Assembly: GCA_023663945.1 (NCBI GenBank)
Contig: JAMPGL010000008.1
Location: forward strand, 23,162-87,161
Direction of reading: 5' to 3'
Source: Lachnospiraceae bacterium
GTDB taxonomy: Bacteria; Bacillota; Clostridia; Lachnospirales; Lachnospiraceae
Length of the DNA stretch: 64,000 nucleotides
The translations under genes were made by a program, and so were the position numbers. The notes under the pieces are model-generated. The model saw only the letters and a program-made list of their open reading frames with translations, searched no databases and was not told the DNA's origin. This document shows, piece by piece, positions 10,029-19,066 of the stretch; positions within the stretch are counted from its first letter, which is position 1; each line of letters begins with the position of its first letter.

Positions 10029-11216
10029 ATGAAAATAGTATATCAAGATATGCCGTTGATCACAGAGGAGGAAGTGAAGGACGCGCTTTCCTTTTCCAAG
10101 GAGCAGGTGGTGCGGAATCTTCCGCAGTTTACAGAGAAGTTTCAAAAGGCATACAGTGAAAACGGCTTTTATCAGCCGATAGACAATAATTACTGGACTA
10201 CCGGGTTTTGGACTGGGGAAATCTGGCTTGCATATGAGCATGCTTTGGAAAACAAAGACCCGGATGCGGAAAAACTGCGAAATGCCGGAGAGATTCAGGT
10301 AAAGAGCTTTTTAAACCGGATTGACCAAAAGATAGAGGTGGATCACCACGACATGGGATTTTTGTACTCCCCTTCCTGCGTGGCGGCATATAAGCTGACG
10401 GGAAACAGGCTGGCAAGGGAGGCGGCAGTCAAAGCGGCGGATCAATTGATCACGAGGTATCATCCGGTAGGAGAATTTATTCAGGCTTGGGGATCTATGG
10501 ATGAGCCGGAAAATTATCGGCTGATCATCGACTGTCTTTTAAACCTCCCGCTGCTTTATTGGGCTTCGGAGGAGACCGGAGATGAGAAATACCGGCAGAT
10601 TGCCGAAAAGCATATCCATACTGCGGTTAAGAATGTGATCCGGGAGGACTATTCTACCTGGCATACATTTTTCTTTAATATGGAGACAGGCGCCCCCGAC
10701 CACGGCGCTACCTGCCAAGGATACCGGGACGGCTCTGCGTGGGCGCGGGGGCAGGCATGGGGGATTTATGGATGCGCCCTGGCATATAAATATACCGGCT
10801 GCAAAGAGTATATTGAACTTTTCCGCGGGGTAACGCAGTACTTTTTGGAACATCTGCCTAAAGATATGGTTCCTTTTTGGGACTTGGAATTTACGGATGG
10901 AGATGAACAGCCCAGAGATTCCTCGTCTGCATCCATAGCGGCGTGCGGCATGTTGGAAATGATTAAGTATATGGATAAGGAAGAGGCGGAAATTTACGAG
11001 AAGTACGCCAGACAGCTGATGAAGTCTTTGTATAGTGGTTATGCGGTAAAAAATCCGGAGCAGTCCAATGGTCTGGTGCTGCACAGCACTTACTCCAATC
11101 ATTCCCCGTATAATACCTGCAATCATTACGGCGTGGATGAATGTAATTCCTGGGGGGACTATTTTTATATGGAGGCAATGACAAGACTCCATAAGGACTG
11201 GAACTTATATTGGTGA
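10029..11216 (+). CDS. ugl: Unsaturated glucuronyl hydrolase, GH88
   Basis: 395 residues with the (alpha/alpha)6 pattern of GH88. The two Asp residues needed for hydration of the 4,5-double bond are visible as HDMGF (Asp108) and IDCLLNLP (Asp168), and YWTTGFWTGE forms the usual N-terminal block. The enzyme releases the unsaturated uronic acid from lyase products and has no signal peptide. An open frame extends upstream to 9960, but TTGGAGG at 10017-10023 sets the start at 10029. It links the lyase at 898 to the dehydrogenase at 77. Confidence 0.92.
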   Translation: MKIVYQDMPLITEEEVKDALSFSKEQVVRNLPQFTEKFQKAYSENGFYQPIDNNYWTTGFWTGEIWLAYEHALENKDPDAEKLRNAGEIQVKSFLNRIDQKIEVDHHDMGFLYSPSCVAAYKLTGNRLAREAAVKAADQLITRYHPVGEFIQAWGSMDEPENYRLIIDCLLNLPLLYWASEETGDEKYRQIAEKHIHTAVKNVIREDYSTWHTFFFNMETGAPDHGATCQGYRDGSAWARGQAWGIYGCALAYKYTGCKEYIELFRGVTQYFLEHLPKDMVPFWDLEFTDGDEQPRDSSSASIAACGMLEMIKYMDKEEAEIYEKYARQLMKSLYSGYAVKNPEQSNGLVLHSTYSNHSPYNTCNHYGVDECNSWGDYFYMEAMTRLHKDWNLYW

Positions 11217-11230
11217 CGGGAGGAAGGAAC

Positions 11231-12955
11231 ATGAGAACGGATTGGGAAGGAAAACTTAGAGGAAAAGAGGATTTCAGGGAGCTTTTGATGGAGCTTCTTA
11301 AGCCTCTGCTCCCGTATTACAGTGAGGGCGGCGCGGAACTTATTCTCGGCGTAACGGCGACCAACTATGACCAGAAGGCCATCCGGCTTGAGGCATTTTC
11401 CCGACCCTTATGGGGACTGGTTCCCTATTGGGCGGGAGGGGGTCAGGCTCCGGAATTTGAAGCAATTTATCAAAAGGGGCTGGCAAGCGGAACCGACCCG
11501 GAGAGCGCGGAGTATTGGGGCGGATTTCACGCGTTTGACCAGCGGTTTGTGGAGATGGCGGCGATTGCTTACGGGCTTATCTTAGCGCCGGAGAAGCTGT
11601 GGAACCCCTTGAGTGATAGGGCAAAGGATAATCTTGTAAAGTGGCTTGGCGGAATCAATCAGTATGAGCTTCCAGTCTGCAACTGGGTACTTTTTGCAGT
11701 GCTGGTTAATCTGGCTCTGAAAAAGCTGGGCAGGGATTATGACGCGGAGAAGCTGGAAAAGTATCTTGCCGGTGCGGAGAGCTTTTATTTAGGGGACGGC
11801 TGGTATCAGGATGGCGATTCCGGGCAGAAGGATTATTATGTGTCCTTTGCAATCCACTTTTACAGCCTGTTTTACGCAAAAGTGATGAAGGAGGAGGATC
11901 CGGAGCGCAGCAGGCGTTATCTGGAACGGGCGGAACTGTTTGGAAAGCAGTTTATTTATTGGTTTGATGAGGCGGGAGCGGCGCTTCCGTTCGGACGCTC
12001 TCTCACTTATCGGTTTTCACAGGTGAGCTTCTTCTGCGCCTGCCTGATGGCAGGAGCACAGCCCTTTTCCGTCGGCGTTATGAAGGGGCTGATTGTGCGT
12101 CATCTCTGTGATTGGATGAAAAAACCGATTTTTGATAGGAGCGATATTCTTACCGTGGGGTACGGATACCCTAATTTGGTGATGGGAGAGCGTTATAACG
12201 GCCCGGGTTCCCCCTATTGGGCGATGAAAACCTTTGCGGTTCTTATGTTGCCGGATGAGCATCCCTTTTGGCAGGCGGGGGCAGAGCCGCTTCCGGAGCT
12301 TTTAGAGCAGAAGGAGCTTCCTTATGCCGATATGCTGATTCACCGCTATCCGGGACACGTTTCTGCTTTTGTGCCGGGAAAGTACAGCCCTGCAGGGCAT
12401 GGGCAGACCCCTTCTAAGTATGCGAAATTTGTCTATGACACAGGGTTTTCTTTCCACGTATCTAAATCCTCTTGGGAGATTCACGAAGCGGCTCCCGACA
12501 GTATGCTTGCATTTGTGATTAACGGGTATGTTTATGTGCGGAGAATCTGTGAGGAGTTTCAAGTATCCGAAAAGGCGGTAGTGTCTAAGTGGAGCCCCTT
12601 TGAGGGAATTGTGGTGGAATCGGTCATCATTCCCGATGAGAGAGGGCATATGCGTAAGCACATCATTGAAAGCAGCCGTGAGTGCACCGCATATGACTGC
12701 GGATTCGGCGTGGAGATAGATGTGCCGGAGGAAGAACTTGGTCAAAATGAGACTTCCGCATGGGTGAGGAATTATTACAGTAATTGTCAAGTGTCATGTA
12801 TCAGCGGCGCCGGGCAGGGGGAGGTCATTATCGCAGATCCCAATACCAACCTGCTCCATCCCATGTGCAGAATCCCCGCTGTCCGTTATCAAATAGGGAA
12901 AGGGAAAAGTGAGATTATCACAGAGGTAAGGGCGGAATACCGAAAGCATGACTGA
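11231..12955 (+). CDS. DUF2264 family protein of the glycan locus
   Basis: 574 residues. The N-terminal two thirds are helical and match the DUF2264 pattern (SRPLWGLVPYWAGGG, WYQDGDSGQKDYYVSFAIHFY, YPNLVMGERYNGPGSPYWAMK). The last third is more beta-rich. Members sit in many polysaccharide-utilisation loci, and an (alpha/alpha)6 glycosidase- or lyase-like role has been suspected. No secretion signal is seen. The start at 11231 follows GGGAGGAAGGA. I do not assign a reaction. Confidence 0.8.
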   Translation: MRTDWEGKLRGKEDFRELLMELLKPLLPYYSEGGAELILGVTATNYDQKAIRLEAFSRPLWGLVPYWAGGGQAPEFEAIYQKGLASGTDPESAEYWGGFHAFDQRFVEMAAIAYGLILAPEKLWNPLSDRAKDNLVKWLGGINQYELPVCNWVLFAVLVNLALKKLGRDYDAEKLEKYLAGAESFYLGDGWYQDGDSGQKDYYVSFAIHFYSLFYAKVMKEEDPERSRRYLERAELFGKQFIYWFDEAGAALPFGRSLTYRFSQVSFFCACLMAGAQPFSVGVMKGLIVRHLCDWMKKPIFDRSDILTVGYGYPNLVMGERYNGPGSPYWAMKTFAVLMLPDEHPFWQAGAEPLPELLEQKELPYADMLIHRYPGHVSAFVPGKYSPAGHGQTPSKYAKFVYDTGFSFHVSKSSWEIHEAAPDSMLAFVINGYVYVRRICEEFQVSEKAVVSKWSPFEGIVVESVIIPDERGHMRKHIIESSRECTAYDCGFGVEIDVPEEELGQNETSAWVRNYYSNCQVSCISGAGQGEVIIADPNTNLLHPMCRIPAVRYQIGKGKSEIITEVRAEYRKHD

Positions 12956-12975
12956 AAAAGGAGGCGCACAGGGCA

Positions 12976-13590
12976 ATGGCAAGATTGTTTGATTATCAAA
13001 ATCCGGTATGGAGGTTTATGGGAAGACTGGCGGATTTGTTCTTTCTCACATTGCTTTGGATTTTGGGAAGCCTTCCGGTGATTACCATTGGAGCCTCAAC
13101 CACGGCGCTTTATTATGTTGCGCTTAAAATGGTTAAGAATCAGGAAGGGTATCTTTGGAAATCCTTTTGGCATTCCTACCGGGAAAACCTAGGGATTGCA
13201 ACGGGAATCTGGTGCGTGATGCTGTTAGCGGGAGGTATTTTTGCAGGCGGCTTTGCATACGTTTTCCGGATGGAAACTGTGGCGGCATCCTTTTTCTTCT
13301 GGTGGCTGTTACTGCTTGCACTGCTGTATCTGTTTGTGCTTACTCTGGTCTTTCCCCTTACGGCGCGGCTGGATGCCGGAATAGGCAGGCTGCTTGGAAT
13401 GACGTTTATGACTGCCGTGAAAAACTTTTCCTGGGTGATGCTGATGCTTGTGATTACGCTGTGTGTGCTGGCGCTTGGGATTTTTGTGTTTTGGCCGCTT
13501 CTTCTTTTGGGGGCGGGCGTGATTGCTTACGCACACGCGCTGATTTTGGTTCATGTGATTTTTCCGAAATATAATTGGAACAATATCTGA
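12976..13590 (+). CDS. DUF624 (YesL-like) membrane protein
   Basis: 204 residues with four to five hydrophobic segments. It has the YesL-type opening (NPVWRFMGRLADLFFLTLLW, LPVITIGASTTALYYVALKM). These proteins accompany YesM/YesN-type sugar loci. Their function is not established; a role in importer assembly or signalling is often assumed. It lies 20 bp after the DUF2264 gene, so it is in the same operon. Confidence 0.82.
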   Translation: MARLFDYQNPVWRFMGRLADLFFLTLLWILGSLPVITIGASTTALYYVALKMVKNQEGYLWKSFWHSYRENLGIATGIWCVMLLAGGIFAGGFAYVFRMETVAASFFFWWLLLLALLYLFVLTLVFPLTARLDAGIGRLLGMTFMTAVKNFSWVMLMLVITLCVLALGIFVFWPLLLLGAGVIAYAHALILVHVIFPKYNWNNI

Positions 13591-13654
13591 TGCTTTGCCT
13601 GCTTGCGGCGGGGCATCTGGTCAGAAAATAGGAAGATAAGAGAGGGTGATAATT

Positions 13655-14458
13655 ATGGCGGTACTGGCGCTTAAGGTTTTGGATCAAAGCGGGAAGACAA
13701 TCTGCGTGAGCAGAGGAGAGGATCAGGTAAGTCTGGTGTGCACGGCGGAATACCATGAGGGTGACAGAATTGTGCTGGAAACCTCCGAAAAGAATGTGCA
13801 CATATGGCTTCAGGCAGATGATGCGCTGGGAGCTTCCCTGTGCTATGTGACAGATAACGTATCTTACGAGATTCCTTTTGGGGAAAAGAGAATCTGCTAT
13901 TCGCCAAAGGTTTTTTCGGGGAACCGGCATTACTTATATGCGCGGTGCGCAAGGGAGGATGAGGTTTATGCCTATAGAAATCTGGCATTAAATGTGTGCG
14001 ACCAGCATGGGGATACTCATTGTTATCCTCACGCCTCTGCCAATGTGGAGACAAGAGGGGAATCGGTCTTTGCCGCCCGCAATGCCATTGACGGAGTCTG
14101 CGAAAACCGCTCTCACGGAGAGTGGCCTTATGAATCCTGGGGAATCAACATGCAGGATGATGCGGAGATGACGGTGGATTTTGGGCGCATGGTAGAAGCG
14201 GACCGCATTGTGCTCTATACACGGTCGGATTTTCCGCACGACAACTGGTGGAGACAGGTGACGCTGACATTTTCAGATGGAACACAGATTCAGTGGGACT
14301 TGGAAAAGAGCAGACTTCCTCATGTTTTGACTTTTCCATCAAAGAGAATTACCTGGGTGAAGCTGGAAAAGCTGATTAAGGCGGATGACCCTTCTCCGTT
14401 TCCAGCGCTGAGTCAGATTGAGGTGTACGGGAGAGATGCCGGTAAGGAGCAGGAATAA
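13655..14458 (+). CDS. Discoidin/F5-8C-like carbohydrate-binding protein, no export signal
   Basis: About 267 residues. The N-terminal 110 residues form a beta-rich module with no family I recognise. The C-terminal 150 residues look like a galactose-binding/discoidin fold (ARNAIDGVCEN, SWGINMQDDAEMTVDFGRMVEADRIVLYTR, VTLTFSDGTQ). AGAGGG before the ATG at 13655 favours it over the in-frame GTG at 13646. There is no signal peptide or membrane segment, which is odd for a binding module. It may bind or act on imported oligosaccharides. Confidence 0.7.
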   Translation: MAVLALKVLDQSGKTICVSRGEDQVSLVCTAEYHEGDRIVLETSEKNVHIWLQADDALGASLCYVTDNVSYEIPFGEKRICYSPKVFSGNRHYLYARCAREDEVYAYRNLALNVCDQHGDTHCYPHASANVETRGESVFAARNAIDGVCENRSHGEWPYESWGINMQDDAEMTVDFGRMVEADRIVLYTRSDFPHDNWWRQVTLTFSDGTQIQWDLEKSRLPHVLTFPSKRITWVKLEKLIKADDPSPFPALSQIEVYGRDAGKEQE

Positions 14459-14486
14459 TAGAAAGGATGCCAAAGGAGGAGGAAAA

Positions 14487-14798
14487 TTGATAAAAGGATT
14501 TAAGATGAAGCTTTTTCCGGGGCAGGAGGAAGAATATGAGCGCCGTCATAATCTCCTGTGGGATGAAATGAAAGAGATGATTCACGAGTACGGCGGGAAA
14601 AATTACTCTATTTTTCTGGACCGGGAAACCAATGTGCTGTTCGGTTATTTAGAAGTTGAGGACGAGGCAAGGTGGGCGGAAAGCGCGCAGACGGAAATCT
14701 GCCGGAAATGGTGGGATTATATGGCAGACATTATGGAGACCAATGAGGATAACAGCCCTGTGAGCGTGGATCTGCAGAGAGTATTTCATTTGGATTAA
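14487..14798 (+). CDS. rhaM: L-rhamnose mutarotase family protein
   Basis: 103 residues, matching the RhaM family along its full length: KMKLFPGQEEEYERRHN, YSIFLDRETNVLFGYLE, QTEICRKWWDYMADIMETN, then a VFHLD end. RhaM interconverts alpha and beta anomers of L-rhamnose. The frame is open upstream, but GGAGGA at 14475-14480 and the family's usual length place the start at a TTG at 14487. The last gene of the locus; it hints at a rhamnose-containing uronic polymer, or at a mutarotase retuned to another sugar. Confidence 0.85.
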   Translation: MIKGFKMKLFPGQEEEYERRHNLLWDEMKEMIHEYGGKNYSIFLDRETNVLFGYLEVEDEARWAESAQTEICRKWWDYMADIMETNEDNSPVSVDLQRVFHLD

Positions 14799-14806
14799 GA
14801 GATGGC

Positions 14807-14832
14807 AAAGGGACAAGGAGACTTGTCCCTTT
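14807..14832 (+). terminator. Hairpin closing the glycan operon
   Basis: AAAGGGACAAG and CTTGTCCCTTT form a perfect 11-bp stem around a GAGA loop, starting 8 bp after the mutarotase stop. Only the TTT of the stem follows as a T-run, so termination would be weak. Its position at the end of the operon supports a terminator role. Confidence 0.65.
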
Positions 14833-14874
14833 GGCGTTGGAGGGCTTATTTATATTGCTTTGAGGAGGAGAACT

Positions 14875-14907
14875 ATGATGAAAATAATTGTAATCGGAGG
14901 ACGCTAA
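14875..14907 (+). pseudogene. Remnant of a flavoprotein/NAD-binding gene start
   Basis: A strong ribosome site (GAGGAGGAG) is followed by an ATG and ten codons reading MMKIIVIGGR, then a stop. MKIIVIGG is the opening of many FAD/NAD-dependent disulfide oxidoreductases, in which the glycines begin the dinucleotide-binding loop. No continuation of such a protein can be seen downstream. It looks like the 5' end left after a deletion. Confidence 0.45.
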
Positions 14908-15035
14908 TGCTATAATTAAGTTGAAAAGTTGGCTTGATTTTGAATGAAATAGGATAAAGACGACTGGAAAAGAAATAATAAATATAGATTTTTAGAGGCA
15001 TGGATGCTGTGAATGTTCATAGAAAGAGGAAATAG

Positions 15036-16462
15036 ATGAACCTTACAAATATGACAATTAAAGAAATGTGCACAACAACAGAAAAGCAGTTATTTGATCG
15101 TAAAAGCGCCAAAATTGATGCAAAGGCAATTGTTGCTCCGATGATTGCTTTTGCAAATGCGGATGGAGGTCTGCTGGTGATAGGAATAGAGGACAATGGT
15201 GAAATCACGGGAATTGACGACTTCATTAAAAATGTAAATGAGATTCTTAGAGCTCCTTTTGATTTTTGCCAGCCATCTATTTTAATTGAAACAGAAACGG
15301 TAGGCTGCATGGATAGTAAAGGCAGAGAGAACCATATATTGTTAATACGTGTTCCGCAAAGCAGTGAACTTCATGCCAGCCACCGGGATGAAGTGTTTTT
15401 GAGGATTGGAGATAAATCAAAGAAACTTTCTTTTGATGAAAGATTACAGTTAATGTATGCCAAGGGTGCAAGGTATTATGAAAATGAGCCAGTATACGGC
15501 AGTACTATTGACGACATTGATATGTCGGCAGTTGCAGAGTACTGCCATAAAATTGGTTATGGAAAATCACCGGAAGTATATATGAGACAAAATAAAAAAT
15601 ATATTGTTGATGTCAACGGACGTAAGGAAATGAGCGGTGCTGCGATTTTGCTTTTTGGAAAAAATCCGCAGTTATTTTTTGAACGTGCCAGAATACGTTT
15701 TATACGATATGAAGGTACAGAAGTTAAGGTCGGCGCAGAGATGAATGTGATTAAAGATAAGATTTTTGAAGGGCGCGTTCTGGAACTGGTAGAAAAACGA
15801 TTGAATTTGTAAGAAGTCAGATAAGAGAACATACTTATTTAGGACCGGATGCCCGATTTGTTACTGAGCCCGAGTATCCGGAATTTGTTTGGAAGGAACT
15901 TATTGTGAATGCGGTTGCGCATCGCGATTACAGTATTAAAGGTACTGACATTCAGATAAAAATGTTTGATGATCATATGACAGTGGAAAGTCCGGGAACA
16001 CTTCCGGGAATAGTCCGTTTAAATAACATGAGAGAGATTCATTTTTCAAGAAATCCGAAAATTGCCAGCTTGCTTCATGAATACGAGTATGTACGTGAAT
16101 TTGGTGAGGGCATTGACCGTATGTATTTTGAAATGGAACAGGCGGGATTGCCAGAGCCCCAATATAGTACAGAAGCTTTTATGGTATATGCGACAATAAA
16201 AAACAAAAAATATTTAAATAGTAACAGTCTGAGTAACACCCAAGACAACACCCAAGACAACACCCAAGACAACACCCAAGACAAAATTTTAGAGTATTGC
16301 AAAGTACCGCGAAGTAAGGTTGAAATTACTGCATTTTTAGGGTATAAAGATGCCAGAAGCGTTGCTAAAAACTATTTAAGGCCTCTTGTTCAGGCTGGAA
16401 AATTGGCAATGACAATTCCTGATAAGCCAACCAGCAGAAATCAAAAATATGTGATTAACTGA
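15036..16462 (+). pseudogene. Schlafen/AlbA_2-type ATP-binding regulator, frameshifted
   Basis: Two adjacent frames encode one protein of about 475 residues. The first (15036-15812) has the AlbA_2/Schlafen domain (EKQLFDRKSAKIDAKAIVAPMIAFANADGG). The second continues as KTIEFVRSQIREH and carries the ATPase-like C-terminal region (ELIVNAVAHRDYS, then REFGEGIDRM) and a winged-helix-like end. The break falls in the A5 run at 15793-15797; one more A restores the frame. A 12-bp repeat encoding NTQD four times lies at 16235-16282. It is more A+T-rich than its neighbours and is probably an acquired regulator or defence-type gene. Sequencing error cannot be excluded. Confidence 0.8.
16235..16282 (+). 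repeat. Four 12-bp in-frame tandem repeats
   Basis: Four perfect copies of AACACCCAAGAC encode a repeated Asn-Thr-Gln-Asp linker between the ATPase-like region and the C-terminal winged helix of the broken Schlafen-type gene. The 12-bp unit keeps the frame if copy number changes. Confidence 0.95.
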
Positions 16463-16488
16463 TTCTGCAAATAAAGATTATAGTCAAA

Positions 16489-17868
16489 TCACCGCACAAA
16501 CAGGCGTATCAGACTGCCGTAAAATTTATTATAGGGCTGATAACGCATAGGCAGATCCAAGAAGGTCTTCTTATCCACAATGCTCTTTCGATGGGAAAAG
16601 GCATCAAATCCGCATTTTCCGTGATAAGAGCCGATACCGCTTTCGCCCACGCCTCCAAAGCCCATTTGGCTGGTGGCAAGGTGAATCAGGGTGTCGTTAA
16701 TGCAGCCGCCTCCAAATTGAATGCGCTCCTTTACAAACCGAATCTTCTGCCGGTTGGAAGAAAAGTGGTAGAGCGCCAGAGGAGAAGGCAGGGAATTGAT
16801 TTTGGCGGCAGCTTCCTCAAGATTTTGAAAGGTCAAAACGGGAAGGAGCGGTCCAAAGATTTCTTCCTGCATAATAGGATCCTGCCAAGTAACCCGGTCC
16901 AAAATTGTGGGAGCAATCTGCAGGGTCTGGGGGTCTGATTCACCGCCATAGACAACTTTGCTTCGGTCAATCAGACCGCACAGCCGGTCAAAATGTTTTT
17001 GATTCACAATCTTTCCATAATTGGGATTTTGAAGAGCATTTCCGCCGTATTGTTTTTGGATTTGCGCTTGGAGCTCTTTTATCAGATTTTCACGGATGTT
17101 TTCTGCGCAATAAATGTAGTCCGGCGCAACGCAGGTTTGTCCGCAATTGATAAACTTGCCGAATACGATTCTGCGGGCGGCAAGCTTAATATCTGCCGTC
17201 TCGTCCACAAGGCAGGGGCTTTTGCCGCCAAGTTCCAAGGTGACGGGAATCAGACGCTCCGATGCCTTGCACATCACTTTTTTGCCTACGGATTTACTTC
17301 CGGTAAAGAAAATATAATCGAAAGGAGCGTCCATCAGTGCAGTGTTTTCTGCACGTCCGCCGGTGATAACGGTTACAAGCTCCGGCGAAAAGCAGGAGGA
17401 AATTAGTTTTTGAATCTGGTCGGAGACGGCAGGGGCATAAGCACTGGGCTTAATCACTGCGGTGTTTCCGGCGGCAATGGCGTCTGCTAAAGGTTCTAAG
17501 GATAATAACAGGGGATAATTCCACGGGCTCATAATGAGAACGCTGCCGTAGGGAACAGGTTTTACAAAACTGTGGGAAAAGGTCTGCCCTAAGGGCGTGT
17601 GAACCCGATGCTCCTTTGCATAGCCTGCCACATGGCGCAGAAGATAGCGGATTTCGCTTTTGATAAGGGCGATTTCGCACATATAGCCCTCCTGAGCGCT
17701 TTTGCCCAGATCTTTTTTTAGTGCGGTAAGCAGAGCTTCTTCATTGGTTTCCAGCCCGCGGAGCAGTGCGTTGAGCGCCGTTTTTCTGGCACGAATGGGC
17801 AGGGTGGCGCCGGAAGAGAAATATTCTTTTTGCTTTTTTATAATTGCTTCTATTTTTACCGAATCCAT
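16489..17868 (-). CDS. Aldehyde dehydrogenase, class-3-like
   Basis: 459 residues. The ALDH hallmarks are present: SPWNYPLLLSLEPL, the cofactor segment VIKPSAYAP, FTGSKSVG, the general-base Glu in LELGGKSP and the nucleophile Cys in NCGQTCVAPDY. Shorter than the roughly 490-residue classes, with a hydrophobic C-terminus (MRYQPYNKFYGSLIRLFVR), it resembles class-3/YwdH-type fatty or aromatic aldehyde dehydrogenases. It starts 1 bp after the alcohol dehydrogenase gene ends, so the pair may run alcohol-aldehyde-acid interconversion under the MarR regulator. Confidence 0.93.
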   Translation of the reverse strand: MDSVKIEAIIKKQKEYFSSGATLPIRARKTALNALLRGLETNEEALLTALKKDLGKSAQEGYMCEIALIKSEIRYLLRHVAGYAKEHRVHTPLGQTFSHSFVKPVPYGSVLIMSPWNYPLLLSLEPLADAIAAGNTAVIKPSAYAPAVSDQIQKLISSCFSPELVTVITGGRAENTALMDAPFDYIFFTGSKSVGKKVMCKASERLIPVTLELGGKSPCLVDETADIKLAARRIVFGKFINCGQTCVAPDYIYCAENIRENLIKELQAQIQKQYGGNALQNPNYGKIVNQKHFDRLCGLIDRSKVVYGGESDPQTLQIAPTILDRVTWQDPIMQEEIFGPLLPVLTFQNLEEAAAKINSLPSPLALYHFSSNRQKIRFVKERIQFGGGCINDTLIHLATSQMGFGGVGESGIGSYHGKCGFDAFSHRKSIVDKKTFLDLPMRYQPYNKFYGSLIRLFVR

Positions 17869-17869
17869 G

Positions 17870-19066
17870 TTAACAACATACCTCCTGATAAATTACTTCC
17901 AGTTCCTTAGCATCCCACAAAACGGGCACCGGGTAAAGCGGGTTTGCCTCCTTATCGGCATGAGAAGCCAAAAGCGGGATGTCTTCTTTACGGACAGCGT
18001 CAATATGACAGGGGATGTCGTAAAGGCGGTTCTTTTCTTCGATAGCGCTGATAAACCGCTCGGCAAGAATATTATCCCCTTCTTCGGGAGTTCCAAGCCC
18101 GGCACAGACGGCAAGCTTTGCAAGCTTTTTCCAGACGGCGCTGCCATAGCGTTTTAAAACAAGGGGAAGCAGTACGGCGTTAGTCCAGCCGTGGGGCAGG
18201 TCATATTGACCGCTGAGACTATGGGAAACAGCATGGATATAGCCCACGTAAGAGCGGGTAAACGCCCTGCCGGCATAATGGGAAGCTTTCAGCATGGCGC
18301 GTTCCGCAGTAACGGTCTCGTGGCGCACAGCGGTGTCAAAATTTTCAAAAATAAGTTTGACGGCTGTCTCCGCATCCGCCCTTGTCTGACGGGTGGTAGA
18401 TCTGCCGATATAAGCTTCCACAGCATGGGTTAAGGCATCAAGCCCGGTGGATGCCGCAATGGAGACTGGCAGAGTGTGAATGGTGGAAGGGTCTAAAACA
18501 GCGTATTTAGGAATCAGAGGGAAATCATTGATGGTAAATTTGTGGCGGGTGTCGGCGTCAATCAACACGGCGGCAAGGGTGGTTTCGCTTCCGGTTCCAG
18601 CAGTGGTGGGAATTGCAATCAGTACCGGAAGTTTCCGGTGAACCTTCAAAATCCCGGCAAGCTTTTCTAAGGGTTTGTCCGGTCTTGCAAGCATAACGCC
18701 CACGGCTTTGGCAAGATCCATGGGGGAGCCTCCGCCAAAGGCAATCAGCCCATCGCACTGATTTTTCCGGTAATAGGCGGAAGCCTGCCGGGCAAGGGCA
18801 GTGGTGGGATTGGGAAATGCTCCGTCGAACAGCGCATAATCCGTGCCGCTTTGAGTAAGGGATTTTTGCAGACCATCAACAGCGCCGATAGAAGAAAGCG
18901 TCTGGTCGGTAATGATGAGAGGCTTGACGACAGCTTCTTTTTTCAAAATTTCAGGTATTTCTGAAATATGCTCCCGGACTTCCGGATTTCGGTAGGGAAG
19001 TACGGGGAGGGCAATGCGGAATGCGGTCTGAAAACAACGGCAGTATATCTTTTTGAAAATATTCAT
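17870..19066 (-). CDS. Iron-containing alcohol dehydrogenase
   Basis: 398 residues of the group III Fe-ADH family. The nucleotide-binding GGGSPMDLAKAVG is present, as are AIPTTAGTGSETT and the metal-ligand region with His in HAVEAY, HAVSHSLSGQYDLPHG. The start overlaps the end of the marR gene by 4 bp (ATGA). The N-terminal extension of about 30 residues is slightly hydrophobic (FQTAFRIALPVLPYRNPEV). It acts with the ALDH downstream. Confidence 0.93.
   Translation of the reverse strand: MNIFKKIYCRCFQTAFRIALPVLPYRNPEVREHISEIPEILKKEAVVKPLIITDQTLSSIGAVDGLQKSLTQSGTDYALFDGAFPNPTTALARQASAYYRKNQCDGLIAFGGGSPMDLAKAVGVMLARPDKPLEKLAGILKVHRKLPVLIAIPTTAGTGSETTLAAVLIDADTRHKFTINDFPLIPKYAVLDPSTIHTLPVSIAASTGLDALTHAVEAYIGRSTTRQTRADAETAVKLIFENFDTAVRHETVTAERAMLKASHYAGRAFTRSYVGYIHAVSHSLSGQYDLPHGWTNAVLLPLVLKRYGSAVWKKLAKLAVCAGLGTPEEGDNILAERFISAIEEKNRLYDIPCHIDAVRKEDIPLLASHADKEANPLYPVPVLWDAKELEVIYQEVCC

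Noticed and set aside
15785-15812. Programmed -1 frameshifting at the A5 run
   Set aside because: The sequence in frame is GTA-GAA-AAA-CGA, not a canonical slippery heptamer, and no stimulatory structure is evident. A deletion or read error is simpler.
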